49,912 nucleotides of DNA from Chloroflexota bacterium. GTDB taxonomy: Bacteria > Chloroflexota > Anaerolineae > Promineifilales > Promineifilaceae. Below, piece after piece: positions 33,480 through 41,329 of this stretch. The notes below the pieces were generated by a model. The model was not told where the DNA came from and ran no database searches. It worked only from the letters and a program-made list of their open reading frames with translations. Position numbers and translations under genes: made by a program. Every line of letters starts with the position of its first letter. The stretch's first letter is position 1. The stretch covers positions 1-49,912 of the forward strand of contig JAACFF010000005.1 of assembly GCA_009937635.1 (NCBI GenBank). Reading direction: 5' to 3'.

Positions 33480-34592
33480 TTACTGATATGACCCATAACG
33501 ATCTAACAGGGACATCAAGCGACAATAATCTTCGAAACTGACTGTTGGCGGAACTGAGTGGTCTGAATGGTAAATATAACCGCCCCCTTTCATGGCCACC
33601 GCCAACTTGGACCGTACTTCTTCCTCGATTTCCGTCGCCGAACCGGACATTTTCTGTACATCGATGTTGCCCATAAAGGTCAGGGAACGGCCGTACTCCT
33701 CCTTTAACTTGCGTACGTCAAGCCCAGCTTTCGCTTCTAAGGGCTCCAGAACTTGCACACCAGCCTCAATCAGTCGTGGAATAAAGCGGCGCATATCACC
33801 GTCTGTGTGTATGAAGTAAGTTATGTCGTTGGCGTGGAGGAACTCTCCAAGACGACGATGCGCCTCAAACAAAGTTTTGTCATACGCCTTTGGCGAAAAC
33901 ATAGGACCGGTATTAATGCCAAGATCTTCCGCGAAAAAGAGGCCATCTGGCTTGATGCCGAACTGCTCCGCTTTCTTGACAGTCTCAATAACCAGATCTG
34001 CATGAGCCAAACTCATTTCGGCAATAAAGCCAGGATCAAGCGCCATATCCACAAGTGTCTCTTCAAAACCGTGCCTGCGCCAGTTTGCCTCATGAGGGCC
34101 ATAGACATGCAGCAATATGAAGCGCTCATTCTTGCGCATGCTCTGGAAAATCTCCCCCATCTCTTCCCATGTAGGATAGGCGGTAAACGGCTCAAAATAG
34201 CTGATGTGATGAACGCGGCTGGTACCACCAAAATCGACAGCCAGCCTATGGCGATGCTGTTCCCAATCCTGGCGGGTCTTGATGGTATGATCCAGATAGC
34301 CTAAGGCGCCGGCTTTTCCCTTCCATTGCTTGCCCACGAAACCATGTTTATCTTCACGGACCGTGAATTCATCAGTTTCTTCCACCAATCTTTCCGGCAA
34401 GCGCAAGGACGCATCAATATAGATATTGTCAAAATCCAACCCAAAATATTCCTTCACATTCGCATCAACGGGGAGACCCTCACCGTGCCACCTTGTCAGG
34501 GTATCCTCCCAGTATGCATCCTGTTTAGCGATACGGTCCGTCTCTTCAAATGCCAACAATTTCTGAACTCGCTCTCGTGATGTTAGCGTCAT
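33480..34592 (-). CDS. URO-D-family corrinoid methyltransferase
   Basis: A 370-residue protein from ATG 34592, behind GGGGAG; the in-frame TTG at 34604 lies in that ribosome site. URO-D fold landmarks: SRERVQKLLAFEETDRI at the N-terminus, GLFFAEDLGINTGPMFSPKAY, YFIHTDGDMRRFIPRLIEAG (the HxDG/C-type metal region of methyltransferase members), LEPLEAKAGLDVRKLKEEYG, MGNIDVQKM and DHSVPPTVSFEDYCRLMSLL. It lies 40 bp upstream of the corrinoid gene, the usual place for the substrate:corrinoid methyltransferase. Similar in length and ending to the protein at 26674. The methylated substrate is unknown; the nan genes directly upstream point to a sugar, perhaps a methyl ether. Confidence 0.88.
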   Translation of the reverse strand: MTLTSRERVQKLLAFEETDRIAKQDAYWEDTLTRWHGEGLPVDANVKEYFGLDFDNIYIDASLRLPERLVEETDEFTVREDKHGFVGKQWKGKAGALGYLDHTIKTRQDWEQHRHRLAVDFGGTSRVHHISYFEPFTAYPTWEEMGEIFQSMRKNERFILLHVYGPHEANWRRHGFEETLVDMALDPGFIAEMSLAHADLVIETVKKAEQFGIKPDGLFFAEDLGINTGPMFSPKAYDKTLFEAHRRLGEFLHANDITYFIHTDGDMRRFIPRLIEAGVQVLEPLEAKAGLDVRKLKEEYGRSLTFMGNIDVQKMSGSATEIEEEVRSKLAVAMKGGGYIYHSDHSVPPTVSFEDYCRLMSLLDRYGSYQ

Positions 34593-34604
34593 TATTCTCC
34601 CCAA

Positions 34605-34661
34605 CTAACGTTTTAATTGTTCTATGTTTGTTTTGACAGCATCCAGAAAACTAAATTGCAT
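34605..34661 (-). CDS. 18-codon open frame with strong ribosome site
   Basis: Between nanK and the URO-D gene. An AAGGAG ribosome site (34668-34673) sits 6 nt before an ATG at 34661. The frame MQFSFLDAVKTNIEQLKR ends at 34605, 12 bp before the URO-D ATG. The ribosome site is better than that of many large genes here. It may be a coupling peptide or the N-terminal stub of a lost gene; the sequence matches nothing I know. Confidence 0.4.
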   Translation of the reverse strand: MQFSFLDAVKTNIEQLKR

Positions 34662-34675
34662 CAGTATCTCCTTGG

Positions 34676-35593
34676 TCAGCGATCGTTTCCGTCACCTATC
34701 TGGCGCAGACGGATTTCGACGGCCGCTCCTACGAGGCCTGCGTATACCCCTAGTTTTGCCGGCAAGATGGGTGTACCGGCTATGGCACTGTATCCATAGC
34801 GACCCAGGCTTTTTCGTGCCGCATCAAGCAAGGGATCGCCAATTTGAGCCACACTTCCGCCAACAACGACACATTCTGCATCGCAGGCATGCAGTGCGTG
34901 AGACAATCCGAGTCCCAACCATGTTCCCATTTCCCGTATCGCTTCTCGGGCGTGCTTGTCACCAGCTTGAGCGCGCTGTGCAACTTCCACAGCGGTGCCG
35001 GCTGCTACGGCCGGATTTTGCTCGCCATACAATTTTACCAATCCTGGGCCGCTAACCAGATCCTCCAGAGGTAAATACGAGCGGCCGTTACGCGAGATCC
35101 TTAATTGTCCCACGCTTCCTGCCAGGCCATTGGCCCCGTGCTGACTGCGTCCATCTACGACCAACCCCCCACCCAATCCCGTGCCAATGACAACACAGAG
35201 CATTGAAACACGGCCGCGTCCAGCGCCAAAGTGAGATTCTGCCAGAGCAGCAGCATGTCCATCGTTAAGCACGGCCGTAGGCAATCCAAATTGCTCTGCA
35301 ACTTTCTTACGCAAAGGGAATCCCACCCAATCCGCAATCATATCTGTTCCGCCGACAATCTGACCCGAGGCGTCAATCTGCCCACCGGCGGAAATACCTA
35401 TTGCCGATGGCCGCGGGCCGTCAAATCGTGATTGAAGTGAAATGAGTAAGGTCGTTGCTTGCTCCAGGATGGCCGGGCCGCCTTCGATAGTGGGAGTAGG
35501 GACCTTATCCGCCAGCAGAATCTGCCCTGTGTCATCTATGATGCCACCGGCGATCTTCGTGCCGCCTATATCCAGGGCCAATACTGTTTGCAT
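34676..35593 (-). CDS. nanK: ROK-family sugar kinase, probable N-acetylmannosamine kinase
   Basis: A 305-residue ROK protein: LALDIGGTKIAGGIID at the N-terminus (phosphate loop 1), AIGISAGGQID, VLNDGHAAALAESHFGAG with the catalytic Asp, and VVIGTGLGGGLVVDG. The zinc motif of most ROK kinases (GH...CxCGxxGC) is absent: the region reads AGSVGQLRISRNGRSYLPLEDL. Zinc-free NanK variants are known. The gene lies 3 bp after nanE and downstream of nanA, so phosphorylation of N-acetylmannosamine to its 6-phosphate, the NanE substrate, is the best assignment. Glucokinase or GlcNAc kinase activity cannot be excluded. Confidence 0.85.
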   Translation of the reverse strand: MQTVLALDIGGTKIAGGIIDDTGQILLADKVPTPTIEGGPAILEQATTLLISLQSRFDGPRPSAIGISAGGQIDASGQIVGGTDMIADWVGFPLRKKVAEQFGLPTAVLNDGHAAALAESHFGAGRGRVSMLCVVIGTGLGGGLVVDGRSQHGANGLAGSVGQLRISRNGRSYLPLEDLVSGPGLVKLYGEQNPAVAAGTAVEVAQRAQAGDKHAREAIREMGTWLGLGLSHALHACDAECVVVGGSVAQIGDPLLDAARKSLGRYGYSAIAGTPILPAKLGVYAGLVGAAVEIRLRQIGDGNDR

Positions 35594-35596
35594 GAG

Positions 35597-36292
35597 CTAT
35601 TCAGGTAACAGACCAGTTAAGAAATACTGGGTAATGAGATGCGGGCGCGTGATCATGGAGCCCACAACAACGGCGTAAGCGCCTGCAGCCAGGGCCGCGC
35701 GTACATCTTCTGGCGAGCTAATACGCCCTTCGGCGATAACGGGAAGGTCAACGGCCGTGGCCAAACGCCGGATGAGTTCAATATCTGGCCCCGGCTGCTT
35801 CTTACTGGTCGCCGTGTAGCCGGAAAGGGTCGTACCAACCAGATCTACGCCTAATTCAGCCGCATGAACCCCCTCTTCAAAGGTGGATATGTCAGCCATG
35901 ATCGGAACATCAAAACGATCCCGGATGTTTTGAAACAGATCGGCGAAGCCCTTGCCGTCCGGGCGTGGGCGAAAGGTGGCATCCAGGGCAATAATGTCGC
36001 TGCCGGCTTGTACAATCGCTTCTACCTCGACTAGGGTGGGGGTAATGCGTACGTCGAAGCCGGGGTAATCTTTCTTGTAGATACCGATGATGGGCACCTG
36101 TAGGACCTGTTTCATAGCCCTGATGTTTACGGGAATGCTGGCCCGAATAGCCGAGGCGCCGCCAATGACCGCCGTTTGTGCTATTGCCGTCAAATGTTCA
36201 GGCTTGTTTAAGGGAAATCCTTCCTCCGCCTGGCAAGAGACGATCAAGGAGTGTTGCAGTTGCTCAAAAACGGCCGCTTTTGCCTGTGTCAT
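35597..36292 (-). CDS. nanE: N-acetylmannosamine-6-phosphate 2-epimerase
   Basis: A 231-residue TIM barrel with clear NanE signatures: LIVSCQAEEGFPLNKPEHL, GGASAIRASIPVNIRAMK, PIIGIYKKDYPGFDVRITP (Lys-rich catalytic loop), IIALDATFRPRPDG, MADISTFEEGVHAAELGVDL, GTTLSGYT and PVIAEGRISSPEDVRAAL. Full length for the family. It converts ManNAc-6-P into GlcNAc-6-P in the cytoplasm, the third step of sialic acid catabolism. It sits 43 bp after nanA and 3 bp before nanK. The next enzymes of the pathway, NagA and NagB, are not in this window. Confidence 0.96.
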   Translation of the reverse strand: MTQAKAAVFEQLQHSLIVSCQAEEGFPLNKPEHLTAIAQTAVIGGASAIRASIPVNIRAMKQVLQVPIIGIYKKDYPGFDVRITPTLVEVEAIVQAGSDIIALDATFRPRPDGKGFADLFQNIRDRFDVPIMADISTFEEGVHAAELGVDLVGTTLSGYTATSKKQPGPDIELIRRLATAVDLPVIAEGRISSPEDVRAALAAGAYAVVVGSMITRPHLITQYFLTGLLPE

Positions 36293-36335
36293 TTTGCGCC
36301 TCTATTCCTTCGGCAAACTCCATACAAGGGTGAAG

Positions 36336-37256
36336 CTATTGCCTGGCCCATTGGAAAAAGCCGATCTCTTCCAAATCTTGTCGTAGGCCGGATTCCTCTT
36401 CCTCCGTCAAGGCAACAAGCGGCCGGCGGACCGGGCCGCAGTCGAAGCCGATGTGTTTCATCGCGTACTTGAGCGGCGCGTTTCCCACACCATGCTGGAA
36501 CATCCGACGGGTCATTTCGACCGATAAGGCCTGGCAACGCCGGGCTTCGGCGATGTCAGCACGTTCAAAGGCGGCGATGATTCGATTATACAAGGGGGCA
36601 GCAAAGTTGTAGGTGCTGCCGACGGCTCCATGGGCACCAGTTACCAGGCCGCTCAGCAGCATTTCGTCGGAACCAAAGAGGATGTTATAGTGGCCGTTCT
36701 CGACGGCCAGACAGGCCTGGAGTTCGAAAACAGTGAAGGTACTGTACTTTATACCAACCAGGTTTGGCAACCGCTCGGCGCTCACCTCTAGGAATTTGAC
36801 GGCGTCAAGATCGACGGCCGTTAGGCGGGGAATGTGGTAATAATAGAAGGGTAGCTCTGGCGCGCCACTCATGATATCGGACAGAATATCGACCAGGTTA
36901 CCAAGAGATGAGGGTTTGAAGTAGGAAGGGGGAACGGCCGATATAGCGTCTGCCCCCGCTTTTTGAGCATGAGCGGCCAGGGTTTGGGCCTCTGTGATGC
37001 TATTGTGGCCAACCTGAACGATGACCGGCACCCGGCCGGCGGCTGCGGCGATGTACGCTTCGGCCACAGCCATACGTTCTTCGCGGGTGAGGGATGGCCC
37101 CTCACCCGTGCTGCCACAAACATAAAGGCCGCCTATATCCTCGCTCACCAATTGATCGGTCATCGGCTCAACCAGATCTAAATTCAAGCTGCCATTCGAA
37201 TGCATGGGGGTAAAAACAGCTGGAACGATTCCTTTGATATGGTAGTACATGCTCAT
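36336..37256 (-). CDS. nanA: N-acetylneuraminate lyase (DHDPS/NAL superfamily)
   Basis: A 306-residue class I aldolase. GST at residues 48-50 (GSTGEG) binds the carboxylate; Tyr140 (YYYHIP) and Schiff-base Lys170 (GIKYS) match Tyr137 and Lys165 of E. coli NanA in position. Full length. It splits sialic acid into ManNAc and pyruvate. It is the first gene of the long minus-strand operon; the ATG at 37256 has GGAGAAGG about 7 nt upstream. The operator and promoter lie 50-100 bp upstream. A second member of the superfamily is at 39125 and could handle a different keto acid. Confidence 0.93.
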   Translation of the reverse strand: MSMYYHIKGIVPAVFTPMHSNGSLNLDLVEPMTDQLVSEDIGGLYVCGSTGEGPSLTREERMAVAEAYIAAAAGRVPVIVQVGHNSITEAQTLAAHAQKAGADAISAVPPSYFKPSSLGNLVDILSDIMSGAPELPFYYYHIPRLTAVDLDAVKFLEVSAERLPNLVGIKYSTFTVFELQACLAVENGHYNILFGSDEMLLSGLVTGAHGAVGSTYNFAAPLYNRIIAAFERADIAEARRCQALSVEMTRRMFQHGVGNAPLKYAMKHIGFDCGPVRRPLVALTEEEESGLRQDLEEIGFFQWARQ

Positions 37257-37284
37257 AATGGCGCCTTCTCCAATGGAGGCTTAC

Positions 37285-37312
37285 TTGCAATAAAATCAAG
37301 ATCTCGTAAGAT
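37285..37312 (+). promoter_or_regulatory. Promoter of the plus-strand sulfatase gene
   Basis: TTGCAA (37285-37290), a 16-bp spacer, then TAAGAT (37307-37312). The start point would fall near 37319, at the centre of the palindrome, about 43 nt before the ATG at 37362. The -10 box is part of the left operator arm. Confidence 0.55.
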
Positions 37313-37333
37313 ATCAGACATCTGGTATCTTAC
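37306..37333. promoter_or_regulatory. 28-bp palindromic operator between the divergent nanA and sulfatase genes
   Basis: Two 13-nt arms (GTAAGATATCAGA and TCTGGTATCTTAC) around a CA centre; 12 of 13 pairs are complementary. Both arms contain TAAGAT on opposite strands, the -10 boxes of both divergent promoters. TATCAGACATCT recurs upstream of the FadR-type GntR gene (49051-49062), and CTGGTA/TACCAG half-sites lie there too. FCD-family GntR regulators often use TGGTAT-type half-sites. I infer repression of both operons by that regulator, relieved by a sialic acid or intermediate. Confidence 0.75.
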
Positions 37334-37355
37334 ACCATTCTCCTGACGAGGGCAA
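37327..37355 (-). promoter_or_regulatory. Promoter of the nanA operon
   Basis: Reading leftwards: TTGCCC (37355-37350), 17-bp spacer, TAAGAT (37332-37327). The start point would be near 37320, about 64 nt before the nanA ATG. The -10 box lies in the right arm of the operator, so a bound regulator would block it. Confidence 0.55.
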
Positions 37356-37361
37356 TATCCT

Positions 37362-39059
37362 ATGATTACTTCCGCCAACCAATCTGAGACTTATGAAATC
37401 AAATCCAGCACAGTCAGATCGCACCAGATCGTTTTATCAGAGCCAGCCGACCGGCCGAATATTCTGCTCTTGATGACCGACCAACAGCGGTTTGACACGA
37501 TAAACGCAGCCGGTTATTCCCATATGCATACGCCCAACCTGGATCGCCTGGCACGAGAAGGGGGGGTGTACACCCACGCTTATTCCCCCAATCCTATTTG
37601 CCTGGCGGCGCGGCAGAATCTCCTGACAGGTCTGACGGCCCGCCATCATGGTCTACCCGACAATGTTTTTGGCGGGATCATGCGCCCCGACTTACCTACA
37701 ATACCACGCATTCTTTCTGACAACGGCTATGAGACTCGGGCCATTGGCAAAATGCACTTCCTGCCACCTCGACGCCACATTGGATTCGATAAGCTGGAAC
37801 TGATGGAGGAGCTTCCTTTCTTTCGCGAACAGGATGAATATGCTCTTTATCTCAAAGAAGTGGGATTGGGTCATATCCAGAATATTCACGGTATTAGAAA
37901 CCTGCTCTACATGCTACCCCAACGATCGCTGATCCCAGAGGAGCATCATGGCAGTAAATGGGTAGCTGATCGGGCTATTGATTTCATCCAGACCAATGCC
38001 GGTCGGCATCCTTTTTTCCTGTTTTGCAGTTGGATCGCACCGCATCCGCCCTTCGACGTGCCGGATCGCTTGGCAGATCTATATGCAGATGCCGACCTAC
38101 CTCAACCTGCAGTTTCTCAGACACCGACATCAGCCTTGTCTGAAGAAAATCGGATGTTAGGAGATCTGCCTGATGGTGCGTATGTACGGCGGATGCGAGA
38201 GGTTTATTTCGCGGCCATAACCTATGTGGATGAGCAAATCGGCCGCTTGCTTAAAACCCTCGAAAAGCTGGGACAAATTGAGAACACGTTGATCATCTTC
38301 GTCAGCGATCACGGTGAGATGTTGGGTGATCTGGATCTCTACCAAAAATGGTTACCCTATGATGCAGCGGCCCGCATCCCTTTCATCCTCCACTATCCTG
38401 AGAAAGTTGCCCCTGGAAGCACCTGTGGGGATTTCGTGGATCTCAACGACATCTTGCCCACGATCCTGGACGCGGCCGGATTGAGCTATCCCGGGGATGC
38501 TCCTCTGCCTGGGGAGTCTATTTTCAGTCAGGATCCGCAAAAGGATAGATCCTGGCAATACACAGAATATGGGCAGCACAACCGGCGCTGGATCAGCATT
38601 CGCAATAAAGCCACCAAGTACAATTATTATTATGGTGGTGGCTACGAAGAGTTGTTCGACTTGCAGCGCGATCCACAGGAGACGAAAAATTTACTCGCCC
38701 TGGAGATCACAGAGGCGGTCGAAGATCTGCGCCTGATCATGCGTGAGAAGCTCCTGTTTTACGAACAAACCTTTGGCCTGGAAGGGTATGCAACCGGCAG
38801 CGATTTTAAGAGGGGCGAGCCTTATATCCCTCATCCACAGCGCAACGAAGCCTTTCCCCGCTTCCCTGACAAGCTCACCGATCCAGCCGAGGCGGCAGCA
38901 ATGAATGATTTCCTCGACGAAGTCGCCCAAGCCGTAGCCCAAGAACCTGTCGTGAAGCTGCGCGATCTGGACATCGCTGCCTGGCAGGTCAAGGGAGGGT
39001 TCTCAGATGAAGAAATTCGGCGGTTATTGCAGGTGAATGATCAGCGGCGCGGCCGGTAG
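37362..39059 (+). CDS. Sulfatase (formylglycine type, CLAAR)
   Basis: A 565-residue sulfatase, divergent from nanA. The first 30 residues are an extra N-terminal extension without signal-peptide character; the fold starts at RPNILLLMTDQQRFDT (31-46). The modification site is Cys80 in CLAARQNLLTG, the C-x-A-x-R variant of C-x-P-x-R. Other landmarks: GKMHFLPPRRHIGFD, FLFCSWIAPHPPFDVP, FVSDHGEMLGD and an LFDLQRDPQETKNL C-terminal strand. About 80 residues longer than the sulfatase at 22518 and clearly a different subfamily. Probably cytoplasmic. Shares an operator with the nan operon, so its substrate likely comes from the same glycan. It converges with the second operon across 65 bp, with no clear terminator. 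Confidence 0.92.
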   Translation: MITSANQSETYEIKSSTVRSHQIVLSEPADRPNILLLMTDQQRFDTINAAGYSHMHTPNLDRLAREGGVYTHAYSPNPICLAARQNLLTGLTARHHGLPDNVFGGIMRPDLPTIPRILSDNGYETRAIGKMHFLPPRRHIGFDKLELMEELPFFREQDEYALYLKEVGLGHIQNIHGIRNLLYMLPQRSLIPEEHHGSKWVADRAIDFIQTNAGRHPFFLFCSWIAPHPPFDVPDRLADLYADADLPQPAVSQTPTSALSEENRMLGDLPDGAYVRRMREVYFAAITYVDEQIGRLLKTLEKLGQIENTLIIFVSDHGEMLGDLDLYQKWLPYDAAARIPFILHYPEKVAPGSTCGDFVDLNDILPTILDAAGLSYPGDAPLPGESIFSQDPQKDRSWQYTEYGQHNRRWISIRNKATKYNYYYGGGYEELFDLQRDPQETKNLLALEITEAVEDLRLIMREKLLFYEQTFGLEGYATGSDFKRGEPYIPHPQRNEAFPRFPDKLTDPAEAAAMNDFLDEVAQAVAQEPVVKLRDLDIAAWQVKGGFSDEEIRRLLQVNDQRRGR

Positions 39060-39124
39060 CTGTCTTTACACCATAATGGGTCAGCGGGTGCATCGATACG
39101 CTAACCATGCCGCATAGCAGTTTT

Positions 39125-40012
39125 TTACAAATCGGCTGCCGCAAAGAAATTCACCACCTCTAGTTGTTCTCTTAATGTTTTCTGTTCCCCAGCCTGCAAG
39201 GGCAGACCCGGCAGGCGAGGATCGCCACAATCTAAGCCTAAAAATCCTAGGGCAGCTCGCAGCGCTCCCATGAAGCCGAAGTCGTGCAAGCGTTCAGTGA
39301 TCTGGTTGGCCTGAAGTTGTAGCGACTGAGCACGGTCAATATCACCCCTATGGCAAGAGCGGTGAATTTCACGGTACAAGCCGGGCATGACATTCAACGT
39401 CGATCCAATGTTACCGTTTGAGCCCCACATAGCGGCAAAAACACATTGTTCATCCATGCCTGAAAAGACGGTCCAATCATGGTTTCTCAATTGGGTGATC
39501 TGCCGCATCTGATACATGTTAGGGCCGGTATACTTGATTCCAGCCATATTGGAGATAGTCTGCAATTGACGTATGAAAGCTACCGTATCCACATTGGGTG
39601 ACAAGATATAAGCCAAAAAGGGCAAATCCGGGGCGCCCCCGGCAACAGCTGCAAAGTAAGCAAATAACGCCTCCTGGCTGCGATAACCTGGTGGAATAAT
39701 GCTACTGATGGCGTCAGCGCCGGCTTCTTGAGCATGGCGAGCTAAATCGACGGCCTCGGGAACAGACAAGCAGCCGACCTGAGTCATGATGGGAATGCGG
39801 CCATTAACTTGTTCAAGAACGGTCTCTAGTACGAGCTTGCGCTCAGGCAGCGACATCGAAAGTCCTTGCCCGGTCGAACCGCACAGATAAAAACCGGCGG
39901 CGCCTTTCTGGATCAGGTATTCAGCAAGCTCTTGCAAAACCGGGATATTGACATGATTTGTTGTGGTGAATGGGGTGACCAGTGCTGGCCACGCACCCGT
40001 GAATTTAGACAT
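39125..40012 (-). CDS. Second DHDPS/NAL-superfamily aldolase
   Basis: A 295-residue class I aldolase or lyase: GSTGQG at 45-50, Tyr135 (FLAYIL) and Schiff-base Lys160 (GIKYTG). It differs from the NanA above in the residues after the Tyr (ILSPN instead of HIPRL), so the substrate may differ. Candidates are another nonulosonic acid (for example KDN) or the 2-keto-3-deoxy sugar acid made by the enolase-superfamily enzyme encoded just upstream. That enzyme and an aldolase side by side are typical of non-phosphorylating sugar-acid pathways. It is the last gene of the transporter operon; 106 bp without recognisable features separate it from the dehydratase gene. Confidence 0.88.
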   Translation of the reverse strand: MSKFTGAWPALVTPFTTTNHVNIPVLQELAEYLIQKGAAGFYLCGSTGQGLSMSLPERKLVLETVLEQVNGRIPIMTQVGCLSVPEAVDLARHAQEAGADAISSIIPPGYRSQEALFAYFAAVAGGAPDLPFLAYILSPNVDTVAFIRQLQTISNMAGIKYTGPNMYQMRQITQLRNHDWTVFSGMDEQCVFAAMWGSNGNIGSTLNVMPGLYREIHRSCHRGDIDRAQSLQLQANQITERLHDFGFMGALRAALGFLGLDCGDPRLPGLPLQAGEQKTLREQLEVVNFFAAADL

Positions 40013-40118
40013 GGCAAACCTTCTGTGCGTTTAATAACGAAGGGATTACTTGATTCAGTAATGGTGTACCCGCAAGAAACGTTCAAGATTGGGGTTACCA
40101 TTTCAAGTTATCATCCGT

Positions 40119-41282
40119 TCAGTTCCCCAAAATGCGATAGACTGTGCCCGCCCGGTAGGGATACTTCTTGACCAGATCATCAGGCAGGTGAATGCCCAGT
40201 CCCGGCGTGGACGGTGCTAATAATTTGCCATCCCGAATCTTGAGAGGCTCAAGTAAAACACCTTCCCGCAGGGGATTGGGGAGATTGGATAACTCAAGAT
40301 AGCTACAGTTTTGTGTGGCAAAGGCGGCATGAAAGTTGCCCATGATGCCTACGCCACCACACCAGGCATGCACGGCTACCGGTATGTGCTTACGGGCGCA
40401 CATCTGCGCTACCTGGCGAAAGATGCTGAGCCCGCCGATGAGCGAAGCGTCTGGTTGGAATAGGTCTAGGCTGTCGTTGCTCAGGTAAGATTCGGCTTCA
40501 ACCAGGCTGGTAACGGTCTCGCCACCGGCCACAGGGATATTGATCTGCCGGCGGATTTCGGCGAAGCCCTGGTAGTTGGTCACCTCGGCCGGTTCTTCAA
40601 TCCACAATAAGTCATAGGGCTCGAGACGCCGGGCGATGTCCACTGCCTTCTTGGCAGACCAGGGGGTCTTGGCCAGACCTTGGGCAGCATCTACCGCCAA
40701 GCCAATATCGTCACCCAACACCTTGCGGCAGAAAGCGACCTTCCTCACTATTTCAGCGATGTCGGGGAGGTGGTTGATTCGTATTTTTACCGCCCGGTAA
40801 CCGTTCTGAACGTAGCCCCTCATTTCTTCTTCCAGTTCGTCAAAGGTTTTGTTGTTGCCGCCACTGGCGTATACTGGAATTGCCTGGTGTACCTTGCCAC
40901 CCATGAGATCGTAGACAGGCACACCAAGAGCCTTTCCTTTCAGATCCCACAAGGCCATTTCGATGCCGCCGATGACACTCTGCGAGATGCCCATGCGTCC
41001 CCAGTAGTAGCTGGAAAGGCGAACACGATCCCAAAGCGCATAGATATCCATGGCTTCCTGGCCAAGAAGATCATGTTCGAACTGAGCCACCAGTTCGAAC
41101 ACAGTTTCCGGGGCATAAACGCCGGCATAGGTTTCACCCAGACCATAGATACCCTCATCCGTTTCAACCTTGATGAAGGAGGCTGGCCGGTAACCGCTCT
41201 TAAGATGGATCGTTTGCTCCGCGTCGCCAGGCGTAGCATAGGGAGCGCTGAGTAAAATGCATTGCACGGCCGTGATTTTCAT
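40119..41282 (-). CDS. Enolase-superfamily (mandelate racemase/MLE) sugar-acid dehydratase
   Basis: A 387-residue protein from ATG 41282 (the frame is open to 41327 but the extra residues come from a hairpin region). N-terminal capping domain, then the barrel: Lys166-x-Arg168 (AVKIRIN), metal ligands Asp198 (AVDAAQ), Glu in WIEEP (229-230) and Glu255 (GGE), and His305 (VHAWCGG). The K-x-R plus His set places it near the mandelate racemase group, whose members mostly dehydrate aldonic acids to 2-keto-3-deoxy acids with Mg2+. It lies between a URO-D gene and the aldolase, so dehydration followed by aldol cleavage is plausible. Exact sugar acid unknown. Confidence 0.88.
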   Translation of the reverse strand: MKITAVQCILLSAPYATPGDAEQTIHLKSGYRPASFIKVETDEGIYGLGETYAGVYAPETVFELVAQFEHDLLGQEAMDIYALWDRVRLSSYYWGRMGISQSVIGGIEMALWDLKGKALGVPVYDLMGGKVHQAIPVYASGGNNKTFDELEEEMRGYVQNGYRAVKIRINHLPDIAEIVRKVAFCRKVLGDDIGLAVDAAQGLAKTPWSAKKAVDIARRLEPYDLLWIEEPAEVTNYQGFAEIRRQINIPVAGGETVTSLVEAESYLSNDSLDLFQPDASLIGGLSIFRQVAQMCARKHIPVAVHAWCGGVGIMGNFHAAFATQNCSYLELSNLPNPLREGVLLEPLKIRDGKLLAPSTPGLGIHLPDDLVKKYPYRAGTVYRILGN

Positions 41283-41294
41283 GGTCAATCTACC

Positions 41295-41329
41295 AGTTGC
41301 CAATAGACGGTAACCGATCGTTGGCAACT
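41295..41329. other. Intercistronic hairpin AGTTGCCAA / TTGGCAACT
   Basis: A perfect 9-bp inverted repeat around 17 nt, within the 45-bp gap between the URO-D stop (41328) and the dehydratase ATG. The loop contains CGGTAACCG, itself a short palindrome. No T-run. It may process or stabilise the mRNA; it also explains the spurious upstream extension of the dehydratase frame. Confidence 0.45.

Noticed and set aside
36336-37256. Dihydrodipicolinate synthase in place of NanA
   Set aside because: Residues around the Tyr and Schiff-base Lys and the adjacent nanE and nanK genes favour sialic acid lyase over lysine biosynthesis.
39060-39124. Bidirectional terminator between the convergent sulfatase and aldolase genes
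   Set aside because: No stem longer than a few base pairs and no useful T-run at the right place; a TTTTTT near 39121 has no hairpin beside it.
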